In this document: one piece after another, positions 16,364 to 25,170 of the stretch | Numbering within the stretch: the stretch's first letter is position 1 | How the letters are laid out: each line of letters starts with the position of its first letter | Assembly: GCF_965208895.1 (NCBI RefSeq) | Contig: NZ_OZ242363.1 | Span: 1,736,001-1,800,000 of the forward strand | Reading direction: 5' to 3' | Source: Poriferisodalis sp965208895 | GTDB taxonomy: Bacteria > Actinomycetota > Acidimicrobiia > Acidimicrobiales > Poriferisodalaceae | Length of the DNA: 64,000 nucleotides | Translations under genes and position numbers: made by a program | Notes under the pieces: generated by a model | Seen by the model: only the letters and a program-made list of their open reading frames with translations | Told to the model about the DNA's origin: nothing | Databases searched by the model: none

Positions 16364-16408
16364 TTCTCAACTTCTTTGGTCGAGCCCCTATACAGGCGCC
16401 CTTGGTGG

Positions 16409-19400
16409 TCAGTCGGTGATGGTGCCGTACGCCCAGATTCCATATGGGTTCGTGACCTCGGTGACCCAGACCAAGTACAGGCCCACATCGCTGGCGCCAA
16501 CAGTCGGGACCCGCACCGTCGCGGTGGTGTCGCCGCTGCTGATCGTCACTGAGCCTCCGTCGGCGTAGACGAAGCCATGCGCAATGCTGTAGGTCACCTC
16601 GACATCGCCGGTGTGGGCGCAGTCGATGCTGATGACGAACTCGAGGTCGTCGCCCCGCTGAGCGGTCACGTCGGCCACGGACACCGTCGGCTTGCCCACA
16701 CACGCCGGCGCCTGATCGGTGTCGGGCGCCTGATCGGTGTCCGCTATGCCGTCGGTGTCGGGCACGTCCTGCACCGGCGGCGGATCGTCGTCGTCCGCAA
16801 CGGCGACCGTCGCCGTGGCAGTGCCCACGTCGTAATCCGTGCCGTCGGCCACCGTCACCGACACCGAACCGTCAGCCTCATCGACCGAATCATCGGACGT
16901 CGCGACGTCGAACGACACTGAACCGCCGGTGGGGATGCTCACCGTCCGCGAACCCGTCACCGCCCCGAAATCACCGCTTGCCGACACCGACACGCTCACC
17001 GAGACCGGACTCGCCGGCACCGGGCTCGCCGTCAACGTGAACGAAGCAGCACCGCCCTCGCTGACACCGGCCCCAGCGCTCACGCTCACCACCGGCGTCG
17101 GCGGATCGTCATCGTCCGCAACGCTGACCGTCGCGGTGGCAGTGCCCACGTCGTAATCGGCGCCGTCGGCCACCGTCACCGACACCGAACCGTCAGCCTC
17201 ATCGACCGAGTCGTCGGATGTGGCCACCGACAGGGTCTTGCTGGTCGTACCCGCCGCGATCGTCACCGTCCGCGAACCCGTCACCACCCCGTAATCACCC
17301 GACGCCCCAACCGTCACGCTCACAGGAAGATCCGCAGCCGGCGCCACATCAGCGCTCACCGTGAACAACGCAGCACCGCCCTCCGTGACACCGGCCCCGG
17401 CGCTCACGCTCACCACCGGCGCGGCCACCAGCTGCGGATCGTCATCGTCGAGCACCTGCACCGACTGCGACGACAACGAACCCACCGTGTAACCCCCGCC
17501 GCTGTCGCTGTTCAGCGTCAGCGTCACCGAACCGTCAGGCTCATCAACCGAGTCGCCAGACGACGACAGCGTCAGCGTCTTGGACGACTGCCCCGCCGGG
17601 ATCGTCACCGTATGGGAACCCGTCGGCACGCCGAAGTCGCCCAAAGCCGACACTGTCACACTCACCGCCAGATCGGCAGCCGGCGGCGGAACCGCGCTCA
17701 CCGTGAACGACACGTCAGAACCCTCCGTACCGCCGACAGAACCGGTGATATTCACCTCCGGCACAACGACCGGCTGCGGCGCCGCCAACATCGCCTGCAC
17801 CTTCGGCAACGTCGTCACGCCGTCCTGCCAGCCATGCTGACGCGACCTCTCCAGCCACACAGCAATATCCGCGTCGCTCATTCCCGTCCGGCCCTCGAGC
17901 CGATCCAAGATCAGATTCCAATCACGAACACCGTTCGCATGATTCCGGCTCTTGAAATCCGCAATATGCGCATTCACCTCCGCGATCAGGGCCGCCTCGT
18001 CAAGCCGAGCGTCATTCGAATCACCGACCGGCGCATCGTCGGAGTCGCTGACCGGCGCGTCGTCGGAGTCGCTGACCGGCGCGTCGTCGTCGACGGGGCC
18101 CGCCGGGACGATCCGGAACCGGCGGGTCTGGTCATAGATCTGGCTGACGATGTCGCGGGTCGCCCCCGCGTCAGGCAGATCTGTGTCGGTGCGGTCGTAG
18201 AACAGATAGTTGTACAGCTGCAACGCCGACACGGTCCCCGCAGCGTCGGCCGCGGCGTGCACCGTCAACGTCACCGTCCCCGAAGGCGGCGCCGACGCCA
18301 ACAGGCCGGTCCCCCAGTCGAACGTCGTGCGGCACCCCTCCCGGTCCGCACCCCGGAAATTCGGGGTGATCGTCACCTTCTGGGGCACGAACTCAGTGAT
18401 GTGACGAATCACCCCGCCGATCACCACCGTCTCCCCGGTCCGCTCGCTCTGGGACATGTCGCAGCCCACCACCCGCACATTCACATAATCCGAGGCAGTG
18501 CCGCGCGCGGCGCCGGGATAGCGCAGACGGATCTGCACTTCGTGAGAGCTCCCCGCCCCCAACGTCGCCGGCAGCGCCTGCTCCAGACCGCCGTCGCGGC
18601 CCGCCACCCACGTCGCGCCGCCGTCGCCGGAGAACTCCAGCTCCTGCTCCCACACGTCGTCATCGACGATATGCACCTGCACATGGCCCGTCTCGTACGG
18701 CACAAAAGCCAACGCCCGCAACTGAGCGGCCGACAGGCTCTTCAGCGGCCCCTGGCCCCGGATCACCGGATCGGCGTTCGCGGTCACCACATGGGACAGC
18801 CGGAACGACTCGTCGAACGCATCACTGTCATGACCAGCGGAGAACTCCACCGTATGCCAGTCGTCACGCTCCGCCCACGACACCGCATTGCGGTAATACC
18901 CGCAGCCGCCCATCAGGTCATACCACGGCGCCGCACGCCACTCCAGCACACCATTGCCGTTGGGGTACTCGCTTCCCGTCGGCGTCTGGTAGCCCTCCAT
19001 CCAGAAACCGCGGGCGCCCACCGTGTGCCGCGTCCGATGATCCGCCGTGGGATGACAACGCAGCCGATCATGATCATCGAGACCCGAACGGATGCTGCCC
19101 GCGTAATACCCCGCCGGCGCCGACCCGTTCACCCACACATCCACGCTCGCGTCCACATACCGGCGCCCGTGTCCGGTCAGCTTGTACTGGTACGTGACCT
19201 GGCTGCCGCCCTCCGTCAACTCGACTATCGGGCGGTCCGACTCCACCCAGCCGGCGTCGCTGCTGGGCGAGCAGGTTTCTCCGTCGGGGCAGGTGCGAAA
19301 GAGCATCGGGCGTGGGCGGCTGCCGTCGCGAATCGTCAAACTGAAACGGTCAGTCTGTGAGGGTGAGCCGGTCTCACGCGGGTCGGCGCCGCCGCCCACG

Positions 19401-20362
19401 TTGGTGGCGGACCCGTGCGCCGACCCATCGAACTCGGCGTTTGACGCCAGACTAATGGTGATCGCCTCGTCTTGTTCCTGACTGGAGTCATCTTCGGCGA
19501 CCACCTTCAGGACGGCAGTCTGCGCGCCCGCGTCGCTGAAGGTGACGACCTGGTGCGCGAATTCCCCCCCACTATCGGCCACCCTCGAACCCAGGGATAC
19601 CCCGGTATTGGGCGAGTCTTCGTCCAGCGTGATGGACCAATCCGACGTGGTGACGGCGGCCCCGGCTTGGAGAATTCGCAGCGGCACGGCGATGGTCTCG
19701 GCGGGCCCGTGGTCCCCGGCGCCCACCAGCGGGCGGCTCAGGCTCACCTCGAACTGCGCCGTATCGCTGTCGCCTTCGTACAGCGTGTCCTCGCCGGTGT
19801 CAACGCGCGTCAGGGTGACCATCGTCGGGTCGTTATCGACCACGGTCAGCAGGGCCGTGCGGTCTGCGGGGACGACGGTAAACGTGACGCCCGGGGTATT
19901 GGGGCTGTTGGGATAGGTCTGCACGTAGGCGTAGTTGGGTCTGTCCACGTTGTCGTTGTTCGGAAATACTCCAAACGCGATACTGGTTTGACCCTCGCCT
20001 ATCAGCGTGCTTTCAACCTGCGAGTTCCCGTTCTGGGCAGTGCCCGGGGACCCGACGTCGATGCCGCCGGCCGGCGCCGCGCTGTCCAGGGTGAGGCGAA
20101 AGAACCGTGCGCCGGACGGGCCTGCGCCTTCGGCAATGGTGGGGTAGGTGTAGCCGGCCGGGGGGCCGGCGCCGTCGAAGGACAGCGTGACCGTGCGAGT
20201 CGTCTGCGCCGCAACCGGCTGAACAGCGACTGCCGTCGACGCCGCTGTCAGCAGCGCGGCGACGACCCCCAACAGGGGCCGCGCCGCGATTCGGCGCAGC
20301 CGCCGCTTGTCACGCGCCCGCCTGCGATGCGCCCGCTGCGACCATCGGGATGCGGCGCTCAT
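16409..20362 (-). CDS. Large secreted Calx-beta repeat surface protein
   Basis: A 1317-residue exported protein. A basic start (RRRARDKRRLRR) leads into a hydrophobic signal segment (about residues 27-52) ending PVAAQ. Residues about 55-750 are beta-rich with further Calx-beta-like segments (LYEGDSDTAQFEVSLSRPL). A repetitive acidic linker with DAPVSDSD copies lies near 755-785, then a helical module with RSRQHGWQDGVTTLPKVQAM (about 800-866). Three Calx-beta repeats follow (about 868-1195), each with a TEGS/TEGG/SEGG turn and ending in DDDDP; they should bind calcium. The C-terminal 100 residues form another Ig-like domain with two Cys. No sortase motif. Probable adhesion or interaction function. 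Confidence 0.88.
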   Translation of the reverse strand: MSAASRWSQRAHRRRARDKRRLRRIAARPLLGVVAALLTAASTAVAVQPVAAQTTRTVTLSFDGAGPPAGYTYPTIAEGAGPSGARFFRLTLDSAAPAGGIDVGSPGTAQNGNSQVESTLIGEGQTSIAFGVFPNNDNVDRPNYAYVQTYPNSPNTPGVTFTVVPADRTALLTVVDNDPTMVTLTRVDTGEDTLYEGDSDTAQFEVSLSRPLVGAGDHGPAETIAVPLRILQAGAAVTTSDWSITLDEDSPNTGVSLGSRVADSGGEFAHQVVTFSDAGAQTAVLKVVAEDDSSQEQDEAITISLASNAEFDGSAHGSATNVGGGADPRETGSPSQTDRFSLTIRDGSRPRPMLFRTCPDGETCSPSSDAGWVESDRPIVELTEGGSQVTYQYKLTGHGRRYVDASVDVWVNGSAPAGYYAGSIRSGLDDHDRLRCHPTADHRTRHTVGARGFWMEGYQTPTGSEYPNGNGVLEWRAAPWYDLMGGCGYYRNAVSWAERDDWHTVEFSAGHDSDAFDESFRLSHVVTANADPVIRGQGPLKSLSAAQLRALAFVPYETGHVQVHIVDDDVWEQELEFSGDGGATWVAGRDGGLEQALPATLGAGSSHEVQIRLRYPGAARGTASDYVNVRVVGCDMSQSERTGETVVIGGVIRHITEFVPQKVTITPNFRGADREGCRTTFDWGTGLLASAPPSGTVTLTVHAAADAAGTVSALQLYNYLFYDRTDTDLPDAGATRDIVSQIYDQTRRFRIVPAGPVDDDAPVSDSDDAPVSDSDDAPVGDSNDARLDEAALIAEVNAHIADFKSRNHANGVRDWNLILDRLEGRTGMSDADIAVWLERSRQHGWQDGVTTLPKVQAMLAAPQPVVVPEVNITGSVGGTEGSDVSFTVSAVPPPAADLAVSVTVSALGDFGVPTGSHTVTIPAGQSSKTLTLSSSGDSVDEPDGSVTLTLNSDSGGGYTVGSLSSQSVQVLDDDDPQLVAAPVVSVSAGAGVTEGGAALFTVSADVAPAADLPVSVTVGASGDYGVVTGSRTVTIAAGTTSKTLSVATSDDSVDEADGSVSVTVADGADYDVGTATATVSVADDDDPPTPVVSVSAGAGVSEGGAASFTLTASPVPASPVSVSVSVSASGDFGAVTGSRTVSIPTGGSVSFDVATSDDSVDEADGSVSVTVADGTDYDVGTATATVAVADDDDPPPVQDVPDTDGIADTDQAPDTDQAPACVGKPTVSVADVTAQRGDDLEFVISIDCAHTGDVEVTYSIAHGFVYADGGSVTISSGDTTATVRVPTVGASDVGLYLVWVTEVTNPYGIWAYGTITD

Positions 20363-20372
20363 TTGTGTGCGT

Positions 20373-20383
20373 GGGGGGGGGGG
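20373..20383 (-). promoter_or_regulatory. Poly-C tract (11 nt) before the surface-protein start
   Basis: A run of eleven C on the coding strand, 11 to 21 nt before the ATG, in the place of a Shine-Dalgarno site, which is otherwise missing. Homopolymers of this length slip in replication, so expression may be phase variable. The run could also be a sequencing-error hotspot. Confidence 0.6.
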
Positions 20384-20582
20384 TAAAGAGACTCCGGAAC
20401 GACACAGCTACCTCCATGCCGGCTAGGGCGCAGAATGCGTCCACATGACTCGTCTCCGCAAGCGTACCAACGTCCACTACGGAGACCGAACAGCAACGCG
20501 CGGACAAAACACTCGCAACAAACACCTGACCTGCGAGTTTGCACCCGGAACGCCCTGCAAATGTGACTTTGCGACCACCCGC

Positions 20583-21425
20583 CTAGGGAAGTCCGGCACC
20601 GGGAATCCCGACTCGAACGGTCTCGATGCGGCCGCGGGCGGGAGCGTTAGCGGGCGGGCGCGATGTCGGGGCGGTGACCATGTAGAGCGTTCGGCGATCG
20701 GCGTCGCCCAGCATGCAGGCGAAGCAGTTCATCTCCAGATTGATGACGTCGGTGACCTCGCCGCCATCGACGACACGGAAGCAGCTCGCGTTGAGCGGGT
20801 CTGCCACCCAGATTCCGCCGGCTTCGTCCAAGCAGATGCCGTCGGGCACTCGCTCGCCCAGCTCTGCGAAAGTCCGCCGACCGCTCAGCGAGCCGTCGGA
20901 GTCGATGTCGAAGGCAGTCATCCGGCGGCCGTAGCTCTCCGCGATGACCATGTGGCGCCCGCTGGGATCGATGACCGTGCCGTTCGGGAAGTCGAAGCCA
21001 TCTGGCCCCGGCCGCGCCTGCCCATCGGGCGACACTATGGCCAGCGTCGCCTGGGCGAAGGTCTCCCCCGCCTGGTCGTCGAAGCCGAAGTTGCCGACGT
21101 ACGCGGTGCCGTCAGCAGCCACGACCATGTCATTGCACGGGCCGCCCGCAATGTGGGACAGATCGGCGTGCAGCGACTCGTTGCCGTCAGCATCGAGGCG
21201 TCGCAGCTGCCGGTCCAGCATCGAGACGAACAGCAAGTCGCCGTTCGGCAGCCAGCCCAAGCCCGACGGCTGTGTAGGCACTGTGTGGATCAGCTCTTCG
21301 TGGCCGTCTGGCGTGACCGTGAAGATGCCATGCCGGTAGAAGTCGGAGTACCACAGCCGGTCGCCGCGCCAGCGAGGGCCTTCCCCGAATCGCAGCCCGG
21401 TCACCACCACATCAGTCGTCGTCAT
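20583..21425 (-). CDS. SMP-30/gluconolactonase/LRE family protein
   Basis: A 280-residue six-bladed beta-propeller predicted to be a metal-dependent lactonase. It starts DVVVTGLRFGEGPRWRGDRL with the metal-ligand Glu in GEGP. The second ligand region is GGPCNDMVVAADGTAYVGN (Asn), and VPDGICLDEAGGIWVADP carries the conserved D-G. Start 21425 was preferred over 21461, since it matches the family. The substrate could be a sugar or xenobiotic lactone. The 220 bp upstream to the surface-protein start hold no gene. Confidence 0.88.
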   Translation of the reverse strand: MTTTDVVVTGLRFGEGPRWRGDRLWYSDFYRHGIFTVTPDGHEELIHTVPTQPSGLGWLPNGDLLFVSMLDRQLRRLDADGNESLHADLSHIAGGPCNDMVVAADGTAYVGNFGFDDQAGETFAQATLAIVSPDGQARPGPDGFDFPNGTVIDPSGRHMVIAESYGRRMTAFDIDSDGSLSGRRTFAELGERVPDGICLDEAGGIWVADPLNASCFRVVDGGEVTDVINLEMNCFACMLGDADRRTLYMVTAPTSRPPANAPARGRIETVRVGIPGAGLP

Positions 21426-21479
21426 GGCCGCCGACGCTACTGCGCGGTCTCGGCATCGCATCTTTGGGGCCGGTCACTC

Positions 21480-21601
21480 GATCTAATCGGGTCGCGTCGG
21501 TACTGCTGTGTCTGGCGCAGACCGTCCTCGCCGACAGCCAGATACTGGAATTCGTCGAGAATGATGACAATCGGCTCGTTCGGCAGCACATGAACGTGCT
21601 C
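21480..21601 (-). pseudogene. Fragment of an archaeal-type ATPase (Walker B)
   Basis: The minus strand encodes HVLPNEPIVIILDEFQYLAV followed by GEDGLRQTQQYRRDP. IVIILDEFQYL is the Walker B segment of the ATPase_2 family. A TGA lies in frame just upstream and no P-loop is present, so only a remnant survives, next to a complete AAA ATPase gene. Confidence 0.5.
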
Positions 21602-21645
21602 GCTGACCAACGAGTGTCATCGGCAATATGTGAGGCACAGCCAGT

Positions 21646-22923
21646 TCACGGGGCCAGCGCGGTGACAGGGACCACACAGACTCCGTCAGGGCGCCGATAG
21701 CTGTAACCGGTTGCCGTGATCACCAGCTTGTTGACCGGCGCACCTCGAGAGCCGGCGTCGATGGACTCGCAGGCTCTCGTCAGCGATTCGGCCGCTTCGT
21801 CGACGCGCGCGGCGCTCAGCTTGATCTCCACTGGGATCCACGCGCCGTCGCGACGCTCCACCACTGCATCGAACTCGTCCCCGTAGCTGGTGCGCCAGTG
21901 GAATACCTCGGCCCGATTGGCGGCCGCGTAGACACGCAGGTCGCGAATCACCAGCGATTCGAAGAGCAGGCCCAGCGTCTCAGGATCATCAAGCAGCCTG
22001 TGGGGTGTCGCACCCAGCACCGCTGCGGCCAGCGAGGGATCCACGAAGTGACGCTTCGGCGCCTGCTGCAGCTTCGCCCGCGTGCGCAGGCGCGTCGGCC
22101 ACACCGGCAGGTCTTCGACCATGAAGACACGCCCGAGTGCATCGATGTAGTTGGCAGTCGCCTGCCAGCTGAGCGGCGGTTCCCCGGCGACATCACGCGA
22201 AAGCGTTGCCAGCGAAGCAGTCGATGCTGTGTGACGGCCCAGTGACGCGAGCAGGCGATGGACGCGGGTGGGATCGTGGCGGACGCCTGCCGTCGTCGGC
22301 AGATCGACACGCGCCATCTCGTCGATGTAACTCTCGAGCAGTTCCTGCGCCGCAATCACCGAACGATCCAGATGACGAGGCCAACCGCCGCGGCACAGGG
22401 TCTCGACCAGATCACTGACCGACAGCGGAGATGCGGCGGCGCTGGGCGCCTCGCCGTCGAGCAGCGCTCCGAGAGACACGCCCCCACTCGACTCGCCGCT
22501 TTCGACCAGTGACATGGGCCGCATTCGAACTCGACGAACCCTGCCAGCCCCGGAGTGCCGGGTGACGTCGTCGGGCGGCTGCGCGGAGCCCGTCAGGATG
22601 AAACAGCCGACGTCGCGTCCTTCATCGACGACATGGCGAGCGGTGTTCCACAGCGTGGGCACCGTCTGCCACTCATCGATGAGCCTGGGGCGGTCGCCTT
22701 CGAGTGCGCGCCGCGGAATGATCTCCGCGCCCTGTCGTGCAGCGGTGTCCTCGGTGAGCATCACCCGGCTGCGCGCATGCCGCAGGCCGGTCCATGTCTT
22801 GCCGCACCCCTTGACTCCCTCGATGACGACGATCGGGGCCGCCTCGAGTGCGGCCGACACCTGCGCGTCGACGACTCGGGGTCGATACTCGGTCGGGACG
22901 AGCCCGTCTGCCGCGGCAGGCAT
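21646..22923 (-). CDS. AAA ATPase with DUF4143 domain, copy A
   Basis: A 425-residue protein of the family that pairs an N-terminal P-loop domain with a C-terminal DUF4143 region, which often has a nuclease-like fold. Walker A is EGVKGCGKTWTG (about residues 35-46), Walker B RLIDEWQ, and sensor FILTGSA. The C-terminus has FESLVIRDLRVYA, DEFDAVVERRDGAWIPVEIK (D...E-x-K, PD-(D/E)XK-like) near residue 370. Role unknown; such genes are common in accessory DNA. A close paralogue is at 60173-61504 and a fragment at 24585-24734. Confidence 0.88.
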   Translation of the reverse strand: MPAAADGLVPTEYRPRVVDAQVSAALEAAPIVVIEGVKGCGKTWTGLRHARSRVMLTEDTAARQGAEIIPRRALEGDRPRLIDEWQTVPTLWNTARHVVDEGRDVGCFILTGSAQPPDDVTRHSGAGRVRRVRMRPMSLVESGESSGGVSLGALLDGEAPSAAASPLSVSDLVETLCRGGWPRHLDRSVIAAQELLESYIDEMARVDLPTTAGVRHDPTRVHRLLASLGRHTASTASLATLSRDVAGEPPLSWQATANYIDALGRVFMVEDLPVWPTRLRTRAKLQQAPKRHFVDPSLAAAVLGATPHRLLDDPETLGLLFESLVIRDLRVYAAANRAEVFHWRTSYGDEFDAVVERRDGAWIPVEIKLSAARVDEAAESLTRACESIDAGSRGAPVNKLVITATGYSYRRPDGVCVVPVTALAP

Positions 22924-23011
22924 CGCACCAGACTAGCGGATGTGAGAACTTTCTGGTGCTTTATGTTACAACTATCAGCAGTTATGCATGCGATGTTTCA
23001 GAACGCAGATG

Positions 23012-24460
23012 TCATAACTCTTGGAAGCCAGAGGCTGAGTCGATAGGCGTTGCCGTCCGTTCGTACATGCCGGCCTCTTGCGCAATCTCGACCATGCGGT
23101 CCAAGGCAGCCCGAGCGGCCGGTGCGGGCTGGCGAGGGACGACCATCTGGTGCTTGATGGGGCCGACGTGCAGGTGACCGATGCGCGACTGGGCACCGTC
23201 GAGCTGCAGGCCGTCCAGCAGGGGCGCAACCACGCGGAAGAACGCCCGCAGCTCCCACCGGGCCAGATGAACGCCCAGGCAGAAGTGGGCGCCGTGGCCG
23301 AAGGCGAGGTGGTCGTTGGGCTCGCGTTGAACGTCGAAGCGATAGGGCTCGGGGAATTGGCGTTCGTCCCGGTTGGCCGACGGGTACCACACCCCCACGT
23401 GTTCGCCAGCCTTGATGGTGTGGCCCTGAAGCTCGGTGTCTTTGGTGCAAGTGCGGGCGAATTGGATCACCGGCGAGGTCCAGCGCAGGATCTCCTCGAC
23501 GGCGGTCTCGACGGTGTCCGGGTCGTCGATGCGTTCGTTCAGCAGGTTGAGCTGGTCCCCGTGCTCCAGCAGCGCGATCACCCCACCGCTCGCGGCATTG
23601 CGAGTGGTCTCATTGCCGGCGGCGATCATCAGCCTCAGGTAGCCGACGAGCTGCTGGGGCGTCAGCGGCCCCGATTCGATCTCCGACCGCAGCAGGATGC
23701 TCACGAGATCTCGGCCGTCGGTTCCGTCACGCCGACGTCGCGCGATCAGCTCGCCGATCCACGTGTCGAACTCGCGGATCATGCGCGCCCGCATCTCGTC
23801 GCGCGGTTCCCCAGGACGGCAGAACCTCTCCAGATCCGGGTCGTCGAACAACACCGACGTCCAGGCGTGTACCTGGGACCAGTCGTCCGCTGAGACCCCC
23901 ACCATCTCGCAGATCGCCGCGAGCGGCAGCTTCACCGCCAGGTCCTCCACGACGTCGGCCGTGCCAGTCTCGGTGACCTTCGCGATGAACTCGTCCGCGA
24001 AGCGCTGGGCATGCAGTTCCAAGGACTCGGACCGAGAGCGCATCGCCTTCGGCGTGAACTCCGGCACCACCAGCCGGCGCAGGTCCCAGTGATCGGGACG
24101 GTCCTTGAAGATGAAATCCGGCGGCTCGTCGGGGTCCCAGCCGATCTCGATGGCCCGCTGGCGGTACTTCGTCCAGAAACGCAGGTCGCGGTCGGCGGCG
24201 GCCAAGCGCAGGCGGCCGCCTCCGTTGATGAACGTCTTGTTCTGGCCCGACACCCACTTCACGTCCTCATAACGGGTGATCGCCCAGAACGGGACGATGT
24301 TGTCGCGCACGTACCAGTACACCGGTGCCTCGTCGCGCAGCAGATCCCACTCGGCCCACGGGTAGCCCTCGGCGGCGTACCGCTCCGTGTCGTGAATCAC
24401 CGCCTCGTCGACCTGCATGAACCCGTGCCTCTTCCCGCCAGTCACCGTGATGTCCGGCAT
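23012..24460 (-). CDS. Cytochrome P450
   Basis: Haem-thiolate monooxygenase of 482 residues. The I-helix is IAAGNETTRNAASG (about residues 270-283), the K-helix EEILRW gives E-x-x-R, and the haem loop FGHGAHFCLGVHLARWE carries the Cys ligand near residue 400. It is soluble and fits the bacterial class I set that needs separate ferredoxin and reductase; none is adjacent. It resembles steroid or terpene P450s of actinobacteria, but substrate is open. The last 12 residues (TATPIDSASGFQ) derive from a fragment of the dispersed repeat read in antisense. ATG 24460 is used; a TTG precedes it. Confidence 0.92.
   Translation of the reverse strand: MPDITVTGGKRHGFMQVDEAVIHDTERYAAEGYPWAEWDLLRDEAPVYWYVRDNIVPFWAITRYEDVKWVSGQNKTFINGGGRLRLAAADRDLRFWTKYRQRAIEIGWDPDEPPDFIFKDRPDHWDLRRLVVPEFTPKAMRSRSESLELHAQRFADEFIAKVTETGTADVVEDLAVKLPLAAICEMVGVSADDWSQVHAWTSVLFDDPDLERFCRPGEPRDEMRARMIREFDTWIGELIARRRRDGTDGRDLVSILLRSEIESGPLTPQQLVGYLRLMIAAGNETTRNAASGGVIALLEHGDQLNLLNERIDDPDTVETAVEEILRWTSPVIQFARTCTKDTELQGHTIKAGEHVGVWYPSANRDERQFPEPYRFDVQREPNDHLAFGHGAHFCLGVHLARWELRAFFRVVAPLLDGLQLDGAQSRIGHLHVGPIKHQMVVPRQPAPAARAALDRMVEIAQEAGMYERTATPIDSASGFQEL
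23032..23050 (+). repeat. Dispersed repeat fragment (copy 11)
   Basis: GAGGCTGAGTCGATAGGCG, identical to the first 19 bp of copy 7 (30409). It lies inside the P450 3' end in antisense and extends the protein tail. Confidence 0.6.
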
Positions 24461-24584
24461 CAACGGTAGTGGCCTACCGACAGGGGCCGCCGGGCCTGAC
24501 GCGGGTCGCAGCTTTCACGATGAGCGTTGCGCCCGCAGTGGTGACACTCGGGAATCTTGTGCAAATGGCATGGTCTGAGGGTCC

Positions 24585-24734
24585 GAGATCGAGGACGCGC
24601 TGAGCCGACGCGGAGCGGTGCTGATCGAGGGCGTGCGCTGGTGCGGCAAGACGTGGGCTGCGATGCGCTTTGCCCACTCCGAGTTGCGCCTCTGCGACGA
24701 GGACGCCGCCCGCTGCACGATCGTCGGGAGCTGA
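24585..24734 (+). pseudogene. Truncated ATPase, P-loop remnant
   Basis: Encodes EIEDALSRRGAVLIEGVRWC then GKTWAAMRFAHSELRLC, ending at TGA after about 49 codons. This matches the N-terminal domain of the AAA/DUF4143 proteins at 21646 and 60173 (ALSRVGAVLIDGARACGKTW in the latter). The rest of the gene is gone, and a promoter for a toxin-antitoxin pair follows at once. Confidence 0.8.
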
Positions 24735-24744
24735 CTTGGCGCGT

Positions 24745-24775
24745 CACAGTATGTATGCTTGACGTACAGCGTCAA
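24745..24775 (+). promoter_or_regulatory. Probable promoter/operator of higBA-2
   Basis: Contains the palindrome TGACG-TACAG-CGTCA (24760-24774) in an AT-richer patch about 20 bp before the toxin GTG. Likely site for HigA autoregulation. Confidence 0.5.
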
Positions 24776-24795
24776 TGCCGGTACGGTGGGGCAAG

Positions 24796-25134
24796 GTGAT
24801 CAGCGGCTACAAGGGCAATCAGCGGCTACAAGGGCAATCAGCGGCTACAAGGGCAATCAGCGGCTACAAGGGCAAGAGGACTGAGAGGTTTGCCAACGGC
24901 ATGTTTGTTCCAGCGTTTCAAGGATTCGAGAAGCAGGCCGCGAAGAGGCTGTCGATCCTGAACGCGGCCGAGTCAATGAACACGCTGAGCGCGCTGCCGA
25001 GCAACCACCTTGAGACCCTGAGGGGTGACAGAGCGGGCCAGCACTCGATCCGGATCAATCATCAGTGGCGGGTCTGCTTTGTCTGGGTGGACGGACAGGG
25101 GCCGACCGATGTCGAAATCGTGGACTATCACTAA
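24796..25134 (+). CDS. higB: HigB toxin (plasmid-killer type), system 2, expanded N-terminus
   Basis: Ribosome-dependent mRNA interferase of the HigB/RelE family. The C-terminal part GDRAGQHSIRINHQWRVCFV and VEIVDYH are textbook HigB. The normal N-terminus would be M-ISGYKGKRTERFANG; here the segment encoding ISGYKG is present as four tandem 19-bp copies, adding 57 bp, or 19 codons, in frame. Start GTG 24796 with GGGGC upstream; ATG 24775 is an in-frame alternative. About 112 residues against a usual 92. Whether the lengthened toxin is active is open. Confidence 0.85.
   Translation: MISGYKGNQRLQGQSAATRAISGYKGKRTERFANGMFVPAFQGFEKQAAKRLSILNAAESMNTLSALPSNHLETLRGDRAGQHSIRINHQWRVCFVWVDGQGPTDVEIVDYH
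24799..24874 (+). repeat. 19-bp tandem repeat, 4 copies, at higB start
   Basis: Unit ATCAGCGGCTACAAGGGCA, four perfect copies starting at 24799, 24818, 24837 and 24856. Since 19 is not a multiple of three, gain or loss of one or two units shifts the frame; one or four units keep it. Confidence 0.95.
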
Positions 25135-25157
25135 AGCTGTGGACTATCACTAAAGCT
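25120..25157 (+). repeat. 19-bp tandem duplication at the higB stop
   Basis: GTGGACTATCACTAAAGCT occurs twice in a row (25120-25138, 25139-25157). The first holds the last codons and TAA of higB; the second lies before the higA ribosome site. Confidence 0.92.
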
Positions 25158-25170
25158 AAGGAGGCCAGAT

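Noticed and set aside
17612..19360. Long open frame (582 codons) on the plus strand inside the surface-protein gene
   Set aside because: His/Arg-rich antisense of a repetitive GC-rich gene; no ribosome site or family resemblance, while the minus strand has a signal peptide and Calx-beta repeats.
24799..24874. Tandem repeat as a CRISPR array
   Set aside because: Units are head-to-tail with no spacers and lie in a coding region; no cas genes are present.
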